Below the pieces are notes generated by a model. It made no database searches and had not been told where the DNA came from. It was given only the letters and a program-made list of their open reading frames with translations. Shown piece by piece: positions 15,629-22,406 of a stretch of 28,741 bases of DNA (within the stretch, counting starts at the first letter, position 1; each line of letters opens with the position of its first letter). The stretch is from the NCBI GenBank assembly GCA_903921405.1, contig CAIXPV010000130.1, positions 1 through 28,741 on the forward strand, written 5' to 3'. This DNA is from an uncultured Actinomycetes bacterium (GTDB taxonomy: Bacteria; Actinomycetota; Actinomycetes; Nanopelagicales; Nanopelagicaceae). The position numbers and the translations under genes were made by a program.

Positions 15629-16618
15629 ATGAAAAAAACTCTACCTGGATTAGCTTTAATCGCTGCCGTTGTAGCAGTTGCTTTTGAAATCCACAATTTT
15701 CAACCAGCCATTAGCCCACTAGCCCTCTGTGTTGGCTTTGGCTTCCTAATTGCAAATTTAGGTTCTTGGCCAAGTTTTGCAAATGACGGTACAACTCTTG
15801 CCAGTAAGAAGTTAATGCGTATCGGAGTTGCGTTGTTAGGTGCTCAAGTGAGCGTCGTGTCACTTAAAGCTATCGGCATAAAGGGTGTCATCACTGTGAT
15901 TCTTGTCGTGAGCTTTACGATATTTGGGATCCTTGCCCTTTCTAAGTTGTTTAAAATGACTGGCGAACTTGGTTTATTAATTGGAGTTGGCTTTGGAGTC
16001 TGTGGTGCAACTGCAGTTGCTGCTATCCGCCCTCAAACACGTGCAACTCAAGAAGAGACTTCATATGCAATTGGGTTAATTTCACTGTGCGGAACTCTCT
16101 CAATATTTGTTTTACCTTTCTTAGGCCACCTGATGGGTTTGAGTGATCAAACCTTTGGCGCTTGGGCAGGAGCAGCAGTTCACGATGTTGGTCAAGTGAT
16201 TGCAACGGCATCAGTCTGGAGCGATGACGCGGTTAAGTCGGCAGTCGTCATTAAATTGGCTCGAGTTTGTTTATTAGCACCAATTGTTTTGATTCTCTCG
16301 ATTCGTCACCGTCGCTATCTAACCTCACAAGGTGAAAGCGCAACCAATAGCGCAAAAGTTCCTTTAATCCCGTTTTTCGTTCTTGGTTTCATTGCCGTTG
16401 CAATTCTCCAAAACACGATAGATCTTCCAACGCGTTTACACGATGACATCGTTCTTACTAGCAAACTCTTACTAGGTGCAGGATTAGTCGCACTTGGATC
16501 GGGAGTTCGCTGGAAATCGATACGTGCAATCGGTCCGCGACCAATGCTCATGGGAATGATTGCGTGGGTCATTGTGGGCGGCGTTTCACTAGCCGCGGTA
16601 CGTATTACGGGTATTTGA
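15629..16618 (+). CDS. YeiH/SuyZ-family putative sulfite/sulfate exporter
   Basis: A 329-aa integral membrane protein of the putative sulfate exporter (PSE, COG2855) family, with about ten hydrophobic helices. Family segments: LMRIGVALLGAQVS, GELGLLIGVGFGVCGATAVAAI, WAGAAVHDVGQVIATASVWSD, and LLLGAGLVALGSGVRW near the end. In Paracoccus a member named SuyZ is encoded with suyAB and proposed to remove the sulfite or sulfate formed. The position here, last in the catabolic run right after the sulfolactate dehydrogenases, fits the same role. Its stop codon overlaps the -35 hexamer of the next promoter (TTGACG at 16615-16620), so the catabolic and sulfur-stress units are packed without any spacer. 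Confidence 0.85.
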   Translation: MKKTLPGLALIAAVVAVAFEIHNFQPAISPLALCVGFGFLIANLGSWPSFANDGTTLASKKLMRIGVALLGAQVSVVSLKAIGIKGVITVILVVSFTIFGILALSKLFKMTGELGLLIGVGFGVCGATAVAAIRPQTRATQEETSYAIGLISLCGTLSIFVLPFLGHLMGLSDQTFGAWAGAAVHDVGQVIATASVWSDDAVKSAVVIKLARVCLLAPIVLILSIRHRRYLTSQGESATNSAKVPLIPFFVLGFIAVAILQNTIDLPTRLHDDIVLTSKLLLGAGLVALGSGVRWKSIRAIGPRPMLMGMIAWVIVGGVSLAAVRITGI

Positions 16619-16644
16619 CGATACCCCGGGGGGTATGCTAACTT
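16615..16644 (+). promoter_or_regulatory. Promoter with CsoR/CstR-type operator in its spacer
   Basis: TTGACG (16615-16620) and TAACTT (16639-16644), 18 bases apart, form a plausible sigma-70 promoter. The spacer holds ATACCCCGGGGGGTAT (16621-16636), a near-perfect palindrome of the class bound by CsoR/CstR-family repressors. Binding there would block RNA polymerase, and the cognate-type repressor is encoded at 16785. Confidence 0.75.
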
Positions 16645-16671
16645 TCCTCTTAACCAACGAGGGAGTTAGTT

Positions 16672-16785
16672 ATGTGTTCAAGAGTTACGTGCCATCAATG
16701 CAATAAGGCCACATGGTCGGGCTGTGGAAATCATATTGAAGAGGCACTTCTTGGTGTTCCAGAGCAAGATCGCTGCGCTTGCTAA
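16672..16785 (+). CDS. Tiny Cys-rich protein, family of unknown function (copy 1)
   Basis: A 37-aa protein starting MCSRVTCHQCNKATWSG, with six cysteines: C2, C7, C10 (CxxC), C18, and the terminal CAC pair. GAGGGAG lies upstream at good spacing, and the stop overlaps the next gene (TAATG), so it is very likely translated. A second copy at 19120 shares the frame M-C-S-R-x-T-C-x2-C-x-K-x-T-W-S-G-C-G-N-H-I-E. Similar small proteins are known to me only as conserved hypotheticals. The four-Cys arrangement suggests zinc binding or a thiol-based role. As first gene of a CstR-controlled operon it may bind, buffer or sense sulfane sulfur or a metal; that is speculation. Confidence 0.75.
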   Translation: MCSRVTCHQCNKATWSGCGNHIEEALLGVPEQDRCAC

Positions 16786-17072
16786 TGAGCGCTCAAAAAA
16801 TCGCGCATGTTCTGACAGATGAGCAACAAGTAGATGCCATTGCCAAGCGTATCAAGCGCGCACAAGGCCAACTTGGAGCAGTTGCACGCATGCTCGAAGA
16901 AGGTCGAAACTGCGAAGAGATCGTCACGCAGATGTCAGCGGTCTCTAAAGCCGTGAACACTGCGGCCTTTACTTTAATCTCAGCCAGCTTGAAAGAGTGC
17001 ATTGTTGAAGGTAAATCAAACTCTGATGCCGTAACTGCGCAGTTACAAAAACTATTTTTAAGTCTTGCTTAA
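16785..17072 (+). CDS. CsoR-family regulator, CstR-like (persulfide-sensing type)
   Basis: A 95-aa all-helical DUF156 repressor. The two conserved cysteines are Cys43 (GRNCEEIV) and Cys72 (SLKECIV), 29 residues apart as in CsoR and CstR. The position of the copper-ligand histidine of CsoR, 25 residues after the first Cys, is Ser68 here. Loss of that His is the mark that separates the persulfide sensor CstR from copper CsoR proteins. ATG 16785 overlaps the stop of the tiny protein; TTG 16779 in the same frame is less likely. The palindrome at 16621-16636 inside the operon promoter is the expected target, giving autoregulation and induction by sulfane sulfur or by products of sulfite chemistry. 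Nickel or formaldehyde sensing is less likely given the neighbours. Confidence 0.82.
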   Translation: MSAQKIAHVLTDEQQVDAIAKRIKRAQGQLGAVARMLEEGRNCEEIVTQMSAVSKAVNTAAFTLISASLKECIVEGKSNSDAVTAQLQKLFLSLA

Positions 17073-17082
17073 GGGGAAATTA

Positions 17083-17466
17083 ATGAAAAAAATTATTGCT
17101 CTGCTTTCCATTGCATTAGTACTCACCGGTTGCTCCTCTGCCGCAACTGCAACAAATCTCGAAGCTGCTGGCTTTGCGCAGAAGATCACCGAATCAGGCG
17201 TAGTCATTCTTGATGTTCGAAACCCAGGAGAGTTTATGGTGGGCCATATTGAAGGTGCAATAAATATCGATGTTGAAGGTTCAACATTTGATAGCGAAAT
17301 AGCAAAGCTAGATAAATCTGCAACATACGCCGTTTACTGCCACAGTGGTCGCCGTTCGGGAATTGCTGTTGAAGCTATGCACCATGCTGGATTCAATAAT
17401 CTTTTTAACTTGACTAATGGAATTGCAGACTGGCAAGCCAATAATCTTCCACTGGTAACTTCATAA
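17083..17466 (+). CDS. Lipoprotein with single rhodanese domain
   Basis: A 127-aa protein with an N-terminal lipoprotein signal peptide (MKKIIALLSIALVLTGC, lipid Cys17) and one rhodanese domain (about 25-125): VILDVRNPGEFMVGHIEGAINI, then active-site Cys86 in YCHSGRRSG, and a C-terminal GIADWQ. It would carry a persulfide on the outer face of the membrane. ATG 17083 has AAGGGG upstream; the in-frame TTG at 17065 is rejected because it lies before the signal peptide. The stop overlaps the next start (TAATG). It probably works with the CoA-disulfide-reductase-like protein, or in extracellular sulfane-sulfur transfer; the sulfur donor is unknown. Confidence 0.9.
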   Translation: MKKIIALLSIALVLTGCSSAATATNLEAAGFAQKITESGVVILDVRNPGEFMVGHIEGAINIDVEGSTFDSEIAKLDKSATYAVYCHSGRRSGIAVEAMHHAGFNNLFNLTNGIADWQANNLPLVTS

Positions 17467-19103
17467 TGCGCATAGTTGTAATTGGAGGAGTTGCAGGCGG
17501 TATGTCTGCTGCAACAAGACTTCGACGTCTAGATGCCAATGCAGAGATTATCGTCATTGAGAAGAGTGGCTATGTTTCATATGCCAACTGCGGTCTTCCA
17601 TATTATGTAGGCGGAGTGATTGAAGAGGAAAGTGCACTATTGCTGCAGACGCCAGCCAGTTTGCATGCACGCTTTCGCTTGGATGTAAGAGTAAATACTG
17701 AGGTTTTAGCTATTAATCCAAGCAAAAAGACAGTTGCAATTAAGAACTTAGATAGCCATGAAACCCATGAGATCGATTATGACAAGTTAATTCTTAGCCC
17801 AGGTGCTTCTCCAGTTGTTCCGCCAATCCCTGGTATCGAACGTGGAATGACTCTTCGCACTGTCGAGGATGTTGAAAAGATTGCAGATCGCGTCAGCGCT
17901 AAACCAGCTAGTGCAGTTGTTATCGGCGGGGGATTCATAGGAGTTGAAATCGCCGAAAACCTTGTTCACCGAGGAATTCCTACATCGTTGGTCGAAGCTA
18001 CGGATCAGGTTCTGATGCCACTTGATCCAGAGTTGGCGACACTTGTTGCCAAAGAGATGATTTCTCAAGGAGTGAATCTGTACTTAGGGTCAAGTGCTGT
18101 AAATATTGGCGCTGATTCTGTTGAGCTTTCAAATGGACACACTGTTGCAGCTGAGATTGTCATACTTGCCATAGGCGTTCGCCCAGAAATCGGGTTGGCA
18201 AAGGCAGCGGGTTTAACTATCGGTAGTCGTAATGGAATACAAGTAGATGATTTTAATCGTACGAGTAATCACGATATTTACGCAGTTGGAGATGCCGCAG
18301 AAAAAACAGATGCACTTGATGGCAGTGCAACATTGGTGCCACTTGCAAACTTAGCCAATCGCCATGGTCGAGTTGTAGCAGATCACATAGCAGGTCGAAC
18401 GATACGTCCTGTTAAAACTATCGGTACAGCCATAGTTAAAGTCTTTGACTTAATGATTGCCACTACTGGTTGGAATGAGAAGCGATTAAAGGCCGCAGGT
18501 CGCCCTCACCAATCTATTCATACACATCCAAACTCACATGCAGGCTATTACCCAGATGCAAAACAGATGACACTAAAGTTGATCTTTGAACCGACAACAG
18601 GTGAAATCCTTGGAGCACAAGGCGTTGGACTAGAAGGCGTCGATAAGCGAATCGATGTGATCGCAACTGCAATTCGTGGCGGCATCACAGCTCCAGAGCT
18701 TGCAGATCTAGAGCTTGCATATGCACCACCATTTGGCTCAGCAAAAGATCCAGTAAATATGCTGGGATACATAGCTGAAAACGTCATATCTGGCTTAGTT
18801 CACACTGCTCAGTGGAATGAGATCGAAGATTTCACATCACGTGGGTATGAATTAATCGATGTTCGAAGTGCCGGTGAGTTCTCTAGGGGGCATATTCCTG
18901 GGGCTAAAAATATCTCAGTTGATGAAATTCGTGAGCGTCAGTCTGAAATAACACAGAAAAAGCTTCTCGTTAACTGTCAGGTAGGCCAGCGAGGTCACAC
19001 TGCCGCACTGCTACTCAAAGAATTTGGTTTCAATCCCGTAAATCTGGACGGTGGTTATCTCACTTGGAGTAATTCACCAGCAGCAATAAATACAACCAAT
19101 TAA
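17466..19103 (+). CDS. CoA-disulfide reductase-like flavoprotein fused to a rhodanese domain
   Basis: A 545-aa pyridine nucleotide-disulfide oxidoreductase with a C-terminal rhodanese domain (CoADR-RHD architecture). The N-terminal FAD motif is GGVAGGMSAATRLRRL (7-22); the single redox Cys42 of this family lies in SYANCGLPYY. The NAD(P)H motif is VVIGGGFIGVEIAENL. The FAD-pyrophosphate segment NHDIYAVGDAAE follows, then a dimerisation domain. The rhodanese part starts near 455 (YELIDVRSAGEFSRGHIPGAK), with active Cys504 in NCQVGQRG. Such enzymes reduce CoA persulfide or polysulfide with NAD(P)H, and act in sulfane-sulfur detoxification in CstR-type operons. It is coupled to the rhodanese lipoprotein upstream. 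Confidence 0.92.
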   Translation: MRIVVIGGVAGGMSAATRLRRLDANAEIIVIEKSGYVSYANCGLPYYVGGVIEEESALLLQTPASLHARFRLDVRVNTEVLAINPSKKTVAIKNLDSHETHEIDYDKLILSPGASPVVPPIPGIERGMTLRTVEDVEKIADRVSAKPASAVVIGGGFIGVEIAENLVHRGIPTSLVEATDQVLMPLDPELATLVAKEMISQGVNLYLGSSAVNIGADSVELSNGHTVAAEIVILAIGVRPEIGLAKAAGLTIGSRNGIQVDDFNRTSNHDIYAVGDAAEKTDALDGSATLVPLANLANRHGRVVADHIAGRTIRPVKTIGTAIVKVFDLMIATTGWNEKRLKAAGRPHQSIHTHPNSHAGYYPDAKQMTLKLIFEPTTGEILGAQGVGLEGVDKRIDVIATAIRGGITAPELADLELAYAPPFGSAKDPVNMLGYIAENVISGLVHTAQWNEIEDFTSRGYELIDVRSAGEFSRGHIPGAKNISVDEIRERQSEITQKKLLVNCQVGQRGHTAALLLKEFGFNPVNLDGGYLTWSNSPAAINTTN

Positions 19104-19119
19104 GAAAAGGACTAAAAAT

Positions 19120-19290
19120 ATGTGCAGCAGAACAACATGTCGCAAATGCAGCAAACCAACGTGGTCGGGCTGCGGTAATCATATTGAGATTGCACTCAAA
19201 GGTGTCGCTAAAAAGGATCGATGCCAAGGGCACCAAAATGATCCGGTCGAGCCAGGATTCTTTAGTAAAATGTTTGGTAAGAACAAATAA
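19120..19290 (+). CDS. Tiny Cys-rich protein, family of unknown function (copy 2)
   Basis: A 56-aa paralogue of the protein at 16672. The first 35 residues match it closely (MCSRTTCRKCSKPTWSG, then CGNHIE, and DRC at the end of the core), with C2, C7, C10, C18 and C35. It then continues with a polar tail (QGHQNDPVEPGFFSKMFGKNK) that copy 1 lacks. AAGG precedes the ATG, and the gene lies 16 bases after the CoADR-RHD gene. Two diverged copies flanking the regulator/rhodanese/CoADR genes in one operon suggest a real part in the system. I do not know a function; metal or sulfane-sulfur binding is a guess from the cysteines. Confidence 0.72.
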   Translation: MCSRTTCRKCSKPTWSGCGNHIEIALKGVAKKDRCQGHQNDPVEPGFFSKMFGKNK

Positions 19291-19739
19291 TTATCAAAGC
19301 GCGAATATTAGTAGCCGCACAGTTTTCACTGTTAGGACTGCTATTCCTAAAGCCAAAGGCCATGGTGCTCGTGGCTCCTTCCTGGGCACCTGGTCTGGCT
19401 TTAGTGCTTTATATTTTTGCCACGATAATTCTGGGATGTGCTTGGTATGTACTTCGTCCCTCGCTTCGAATTTCTCCGATTCCTAAGGAGGGTGCAGCGC
19501 TCATAACATCGGGTATTTATAGATTTATGCGTCACCCGATGTACTTAGGAGTTCTTCTCTTTGGTTTTGGATTATTAGTTACAAATATTAATTGGCCTTC
19601 GATTATTATTTGGATAGCCTTACTGATGACACTTATCTATAAAGCTCGTTTTGAGGATGGATTGCTGGCAATTAAACACGATTCGGCCGCTGGATATCAA
19701 TCGAAAACAGTTGGACTAATGGGAAAGAAGCAGAGATAA
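19290..19739 (+). CDS. Small membrane methyltransferase-like protein (isoprenylcysteine carboxyl methyltransferase/PEMT family), likely ATT start
   Basis: An integral membrane protein with the C-terminal signature of the ICMT/PEMT family: ALITSGIYRFMRHPMYLGVLLFGFG and then ARFEDGLLAIKHDSAAGYQ. ATG 19362 gives 125 aa but cuts into the first helix. The same frame is open upstream to 19281 and reads IIKARILVAAQFSLLGLLFLKPKA, a natural first helix. It holds no ATG, GTG or TTG. ATT at 19290 overlaps the preceding stop as TAATT, exactly where other genes of this operon have TAATG, so I infer an AUU start giving about 149 aa. The substrate is unknown; family members methylate thiols, lipids or amines. 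The stop is one base before the thioredoxin ATG. Confidence 0.65.
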   Translation: MIKARILVAAQFSLLGLLFLKPKAMVLVAPSWAPGLALVLYIFATIILGCAWYVLRPSLRISPIPKEGAALITSGIYRFMRHPMYLGVLLFGFGLLVTNINWPSIIIWIALLMTLIYKARFEDGLLAIKHDSAAGYQSKTVGLMGKKQR

Positions 19740-19740
19740 A

Positions 19741-20109
19741 ATGACAACCGTAAACCTAAACGAGTCCGACTTTGAACAACTGATTCTTGAAAAAGGAACG
19801 GTATTGGTCGATTTTTGGGCTGCGTGGTGTGGCCCCTGCCGTTCATTTGCTCCCGTTTATGAAGCAACTTCAGAGAAATATCCCGAACTAACTTTTGCCA
19901 AAGTTGACACTGAAGCAGAACAATCTTTAGCTGCCGCTGCTGGAATAACATCAATACCCACCCTGATGATTTTCCGCGATGGAATTCTTTTGTTCAGTCA
20001 ACCAGGAGCGCTTCCAGGATCAGCACTTGAAGAGTTAATTGGCAAAGTTGAGGAGTTGGATATGGATGAAGTTCGCAAGAAGATAACTGAAGAGTCAGAG
20101 GAAAAATAG
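19741..20109 (+). CDS. Thioredoxin-family protein
   Basis: A 122-aa cytosolic thioredoxin with the WCGPC active site (Cys30, Cys33) in VLVDFWAAWCGPCRSFAP, the cis-proline in TSIPTLMIFRDG, and an acidic C-terminal extension of about 15 residues (DMDEVRKKITEESEEK) beyond the usual fold. It lies one base after the membrane methyltransferase gene and two bases before the SAM methyltransferase gene. In this operon it probably reduces the rhodanese or CoADR persulfides, or oxidised thiols of the tiny Cys-rich proteins, rather than serving as the main housekeeping thioredoxin; this is inference. Confidence 0.92.
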   Translation: MTTVNLNESDFEQLILEKGTVLVDFWAAWCGPCRSFAPVYEATSEKYPELTFAKVDTEAEQSLAAAAGITSIPTLMIFRDGILLFSQPGALPGSALEELIGKVEELDMDEVRKKITEESEEK

Positions 20110-20111
20110 CA

Positions 20112-20888
20112 GTGATTGCATCGCACCTATGGCGTGAAAAGTTAGAGTCATGGGCGATTCCGCAAGAAATTATTGATCAAGCCCCAGAGAGTCCTTGGAT
20201 TCATCCGGCAGCACTCTTTCAAGTTCCTCATATAATTGAAATGAACCCGTCTCACGACAGAGCCTTTGAAGCGTTACCAGATAATGGTTCGTTTTTAGAT
20301 ATTGGTTGCGGTGGGGGAATTGCTGCGTTTGCGATGGGCAAGAAAGTTGGCAGAGTCATAGGTATTGATCACCAACATCAGATGCTTCAAATGTTTAGTG
20401 AAAATTCTCAAGTTCGTAATATCGATTCTGTAGTTCATGAAGGTTTTTGGCCAGCCATCGCAAATGAAGTTGAAGTTGCAGATGTTGTTGCAGCACATCA
20501 TGTGGTTTACAACGTCCTCGAGATCGTGCCTTTTATATCTGCCATGAATACACATGCGCGAAAACGAGGTGTCATTGAGATGCCGCAACACCACCCCCTG
20601 TCGAATCTAAATGTCGCGTGGAAACATTTCTGGAATTTGGATCGTCCGATTAAGCCAACACCTAAAGATCTCTTGAATGTATTAAATGAGATGGGTATAA
20701 CTGCGCGCTTAGAGCTCTGGGAGGGACAGATGCGCGCAGATCGTGATCTGGAACAAGCAGTTGAGTTCACCCGAATTCGATTGTGTTTACCGCCGTCACG
20801 TGATGAAGAGGTACGAGATTTTCTAATTGATCACCCACAGCCAGAGACTCGCGAACTAGCAACAATCTGGTGGAATGTAACTGATTAA
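20112..20888 (+). CDS. SAM-dependent class I methyltransferase
   Basis: A 258-aa protein with a Rossmann methyltransferase domain. Motif I is FLDIGCGGG (61-69), followed by the acidic end of strand 2 in VIGIDHQHQM and a motif-IV-like stretch VVAAHHVVYNVLEIVPF. The start is GTG 20112, two bases after the thioredoxin stop. Residues about 170-210 (WKHFWNLDRPIKPTPKDLLNVLNEMG) are typical of small actinobacterial methyltransferases of unknown substrate. It is the last gene of the operon beginning at 16672 and is followed by a terminator. The role in sulfur stress, if any, is unknown; thiol or sulfide methylation is conceivable. Confidence 0.8.
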   Translation: MIASHLWREKLESWAIPQEIIDQAPESPWIHPAALFQVPHIIEMNPSHDRAFEALPDNGSFLDIGCGGGIAAFAMGKKVGRVIGIDHQHQMLQMFSENSQVRNIDSVVHEGFWPAIANEVEVADVVAAHHVVYNVLEIVPFISAMNTHARKRGVIEMPQHHPLSNLNVAWKHFWNLDRPIKPTPKDLLNVLNEMGITARLELWEGQMRADRDLEQAVEFTRIRLCLPPSRDEEVRDFLIDHPQPETRELATIWWNVTD

Positions 20889-20892
20889 TAAC

Positions 20893-20910
20893 GGGGTGCT
20901 ACCCCTTTTT
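20893..20910 (+). terminator. Intrinsic terminator after the sulfur-stress operon
   Basis: GGGGT (20893-20897), loop GCT, ACCCC (20901-20905), then five T. The stem is short (5 bp) but GC-rich and followed at once by the U-tract, five bases after the methyltransferase stop. Confidence 0.75.
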
Positions 20911-20928
20911 CTGTAAGTTTTATGCTTA

Positions 20929-20950
20929 AAAGTAACCAATTCGTTACTTT
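20929..20950. promoter_or_regulatory. 22-bp inverted repeat, candidate operator
   Basis: AAAGTAAC and GTTACTTT are perfect 8-bp arms around CAATTC, whose inner AATT is also symmetric. It lies upstream of the second sugar transporter in an AT-rich stretch that could contain its promoter. It differs from the GntR-type motif, so a second regulator may act here. Confidence 0.5.
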
Positions 20951-20966
20951 AAATACCTATCTATCA

Positions 20967-20979
20967 CGTGGTCAGACCT
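20967..20979 (-). promoter_or_regulatory. Candidate GntR operator upstream of the second sugar transporter
   Basis: Read on the minus strand the site is AGGTCTGACCACG, matching the 3840, 12117 and 12190 sites. A weaker copy, AGGTCTTGCCCCC, follows on the plus strand at 21000-21012, its centre about 31 bases away (three helical turns). Together they suggest that this transporter belongs to the same regulon as the isomerase and suyAB. Confidence 0.5.
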
Positions 20980-21065
20980 CTAGATTTTTGTGTGTTACCA
21001 GGTCTTGCCCCCTTCAATGTCTGATGACCTTTCGAAAGTCTCATCTCTAGAGAATAGGAACCACA

Positions 21066-22370
21066 ATGTCAGATGCAACAAATGGCATTTCCCGTCGTTC
21101 AGTGCTTAAAGGCGCTGCCATCGGCGGTCTTGGACTAGCAGGCGGGGGATCACTGCTTGCTAGTTGCAGTAGCAAGAAAGTTACTGGAGACGTCCACTTT
21201 ACAATTCGTGGAAATCTAAGTGATGCAGGTTCAAAGATTAACATCGCAGTAAACGATGCTTATACAAAGAAGACTGGCAATAAAGTTATTTCACAGGCAG
21301 TTAACTCTGATGACTTCCAGAACAACTTTGTACAAATCATGCAGGGAACTCCTGATGATGCATTCGGTTGGATGGCTGGATGGCGCACCAATGCTCGTGC
21401 CGATGCAGGACTTCTTGCTGACGTCTCTGCTCAAGTAAAGACATTAGGCAGCACACTTTCGGCTGCAGCTGTTCAAGGTGCAACAAATCCTGCAGATGGA
21501 AAGCAATACATTATTCCTACAACATATTACCCATGGGGCTTGCATTATCGTAAGTCAACAATGACTGAATTAGGTCTTAACCCAGAAAACATTGCAACAT
21601 GGGATGACCTTATTAAGTTGTGCGAAGCAACTCAGAAGAAAGGTCTTGTCGGCTATGCAATGGGCGATAAGGGCGGCTGGGAAGCAATGGGAACATTCGA
21701 CATCATTAACATGCGCTTAAATGGCTACCAATTCCACATCGACTTGCTCAATGGTAAAGAGAAGTGGACTGACGCAAAAGTATTAGACGTCTTCACTCAT
21801 ATGGGTCAATTGATTCCATTCATGAATAAGAACTTCCTTGATATCGAATGGGATGGTTGCCGCGACCTATTGCTCCAAAAGAAGGCCGGAGCAATGATGA
21901 TGGGTTCATGGTTTGCAAATGATTTCCTTGCCAAGTCGCAAGCAGATTACGATGATTTGTGGATCGTTCCATTCCCAGAAATCAACCCAGAGCACGGTAT
22001 TGACTCAATCGATGCGCCACTTGATGGTGTTTCAGTTGCAGCAAACGGTAAGAATGTCGAAGGCGGAAAAGATCTTGCAGAGTTCTGGGGATCAAAAGAA
22101 GGTATTGATGCTGCAGTTGCCGCTGGCGATACAAGCATTTATATCAGCAGTGAATTTGATACTTCGACATACGATGCATTCAATAAGCAGAAGCTTGCAG
22201 TTCTTGGCGCAGCTAAGAACATTGGCTTCTTCTTGGACCGCGATACGCGCGGTGATTTTGCTGGTCCAGTTGTTGGTCCAGCACTCCAGAGTTTCCTCAA
22301 GAATCCAAAAGATGTCACAAAGATTCTTGAAAATGTCCAAGCTCAATGGGATGCACTTCCTGCGCTCTAA
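21066..22370 (+). CDS. Sugar ABC transporter substrate-binding lipoprotein with Tat signal
   Basis: A 434-aa carbohydrate receptor (SBP_bac_1 class). The N-terminus carries a twin-arginine motif (SRRSVLKG, about 9-16), a glycine-rich hydrophobic core and the lipobox LLASC, so it is probably exported folded by Tat and then lipid-anchored. The body has QFHIDLLNGKEKWTD, a segment LLLQKKAGAMMMGSWFANDF and the usual AEFWGSKEG near the C-terminal third. AGGAA precedes the ATG. It differs from the receptor at 5302 in export route and anchoring. The ligand is unknown; the shared operator motif points to SQ, an SQ-glycoside, or a sugar taken up under the same conditions. Confidence 0.9.
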   Translation: MSDATNGISRRSVLKGAAIGGLGLAGGGSLLASCSSKKVTGDVHFTIRGNLSDAGSKINIAVNDAYTKKTGNKVISQAVNSDDFQNNFVQIMQGTPDDAFGWMAGWRTNARADAGLLADVSAQVKTLGSTLSAAAVQGATNPADGKQYIIPTTYYPWGLHYRKSTMTELGLNPENIATWDDLIKLCEATQKKGLVGYAMGDKGGWEAMGTFDIINMRLNGYQFHIDLLNGKEKWTDAKVLDVFTHMGQLIPFMNKNFLDIEWDGCRDLLLQKKAGAMMMGSWFANDFLAKSQADYDDLWIVPFPEINPEHGIDSIDAPLDGVSVAANGKNVEGGKDLAEFWGSKEGIDAAVAAGDTSIYISSEFDTSTYDAFNKQKLAVLGAAKNIGFFLDRDTRGDFAGPVVGPALQSFLKNPKDVTKILENVQAQWDALPAL

Positions 22371-22406
22371 GTCGTTTTAATTAACGGATTAGGCTAAGGT
22401 AAAGAA

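Noticed and set aside
16785..17072. Copper-sensing CsoR
   Set aside because: The His ligand 25 residues after the first Cys is Ser; the operon encodes sulfur enzymes and no copper ATPase or chaperone.
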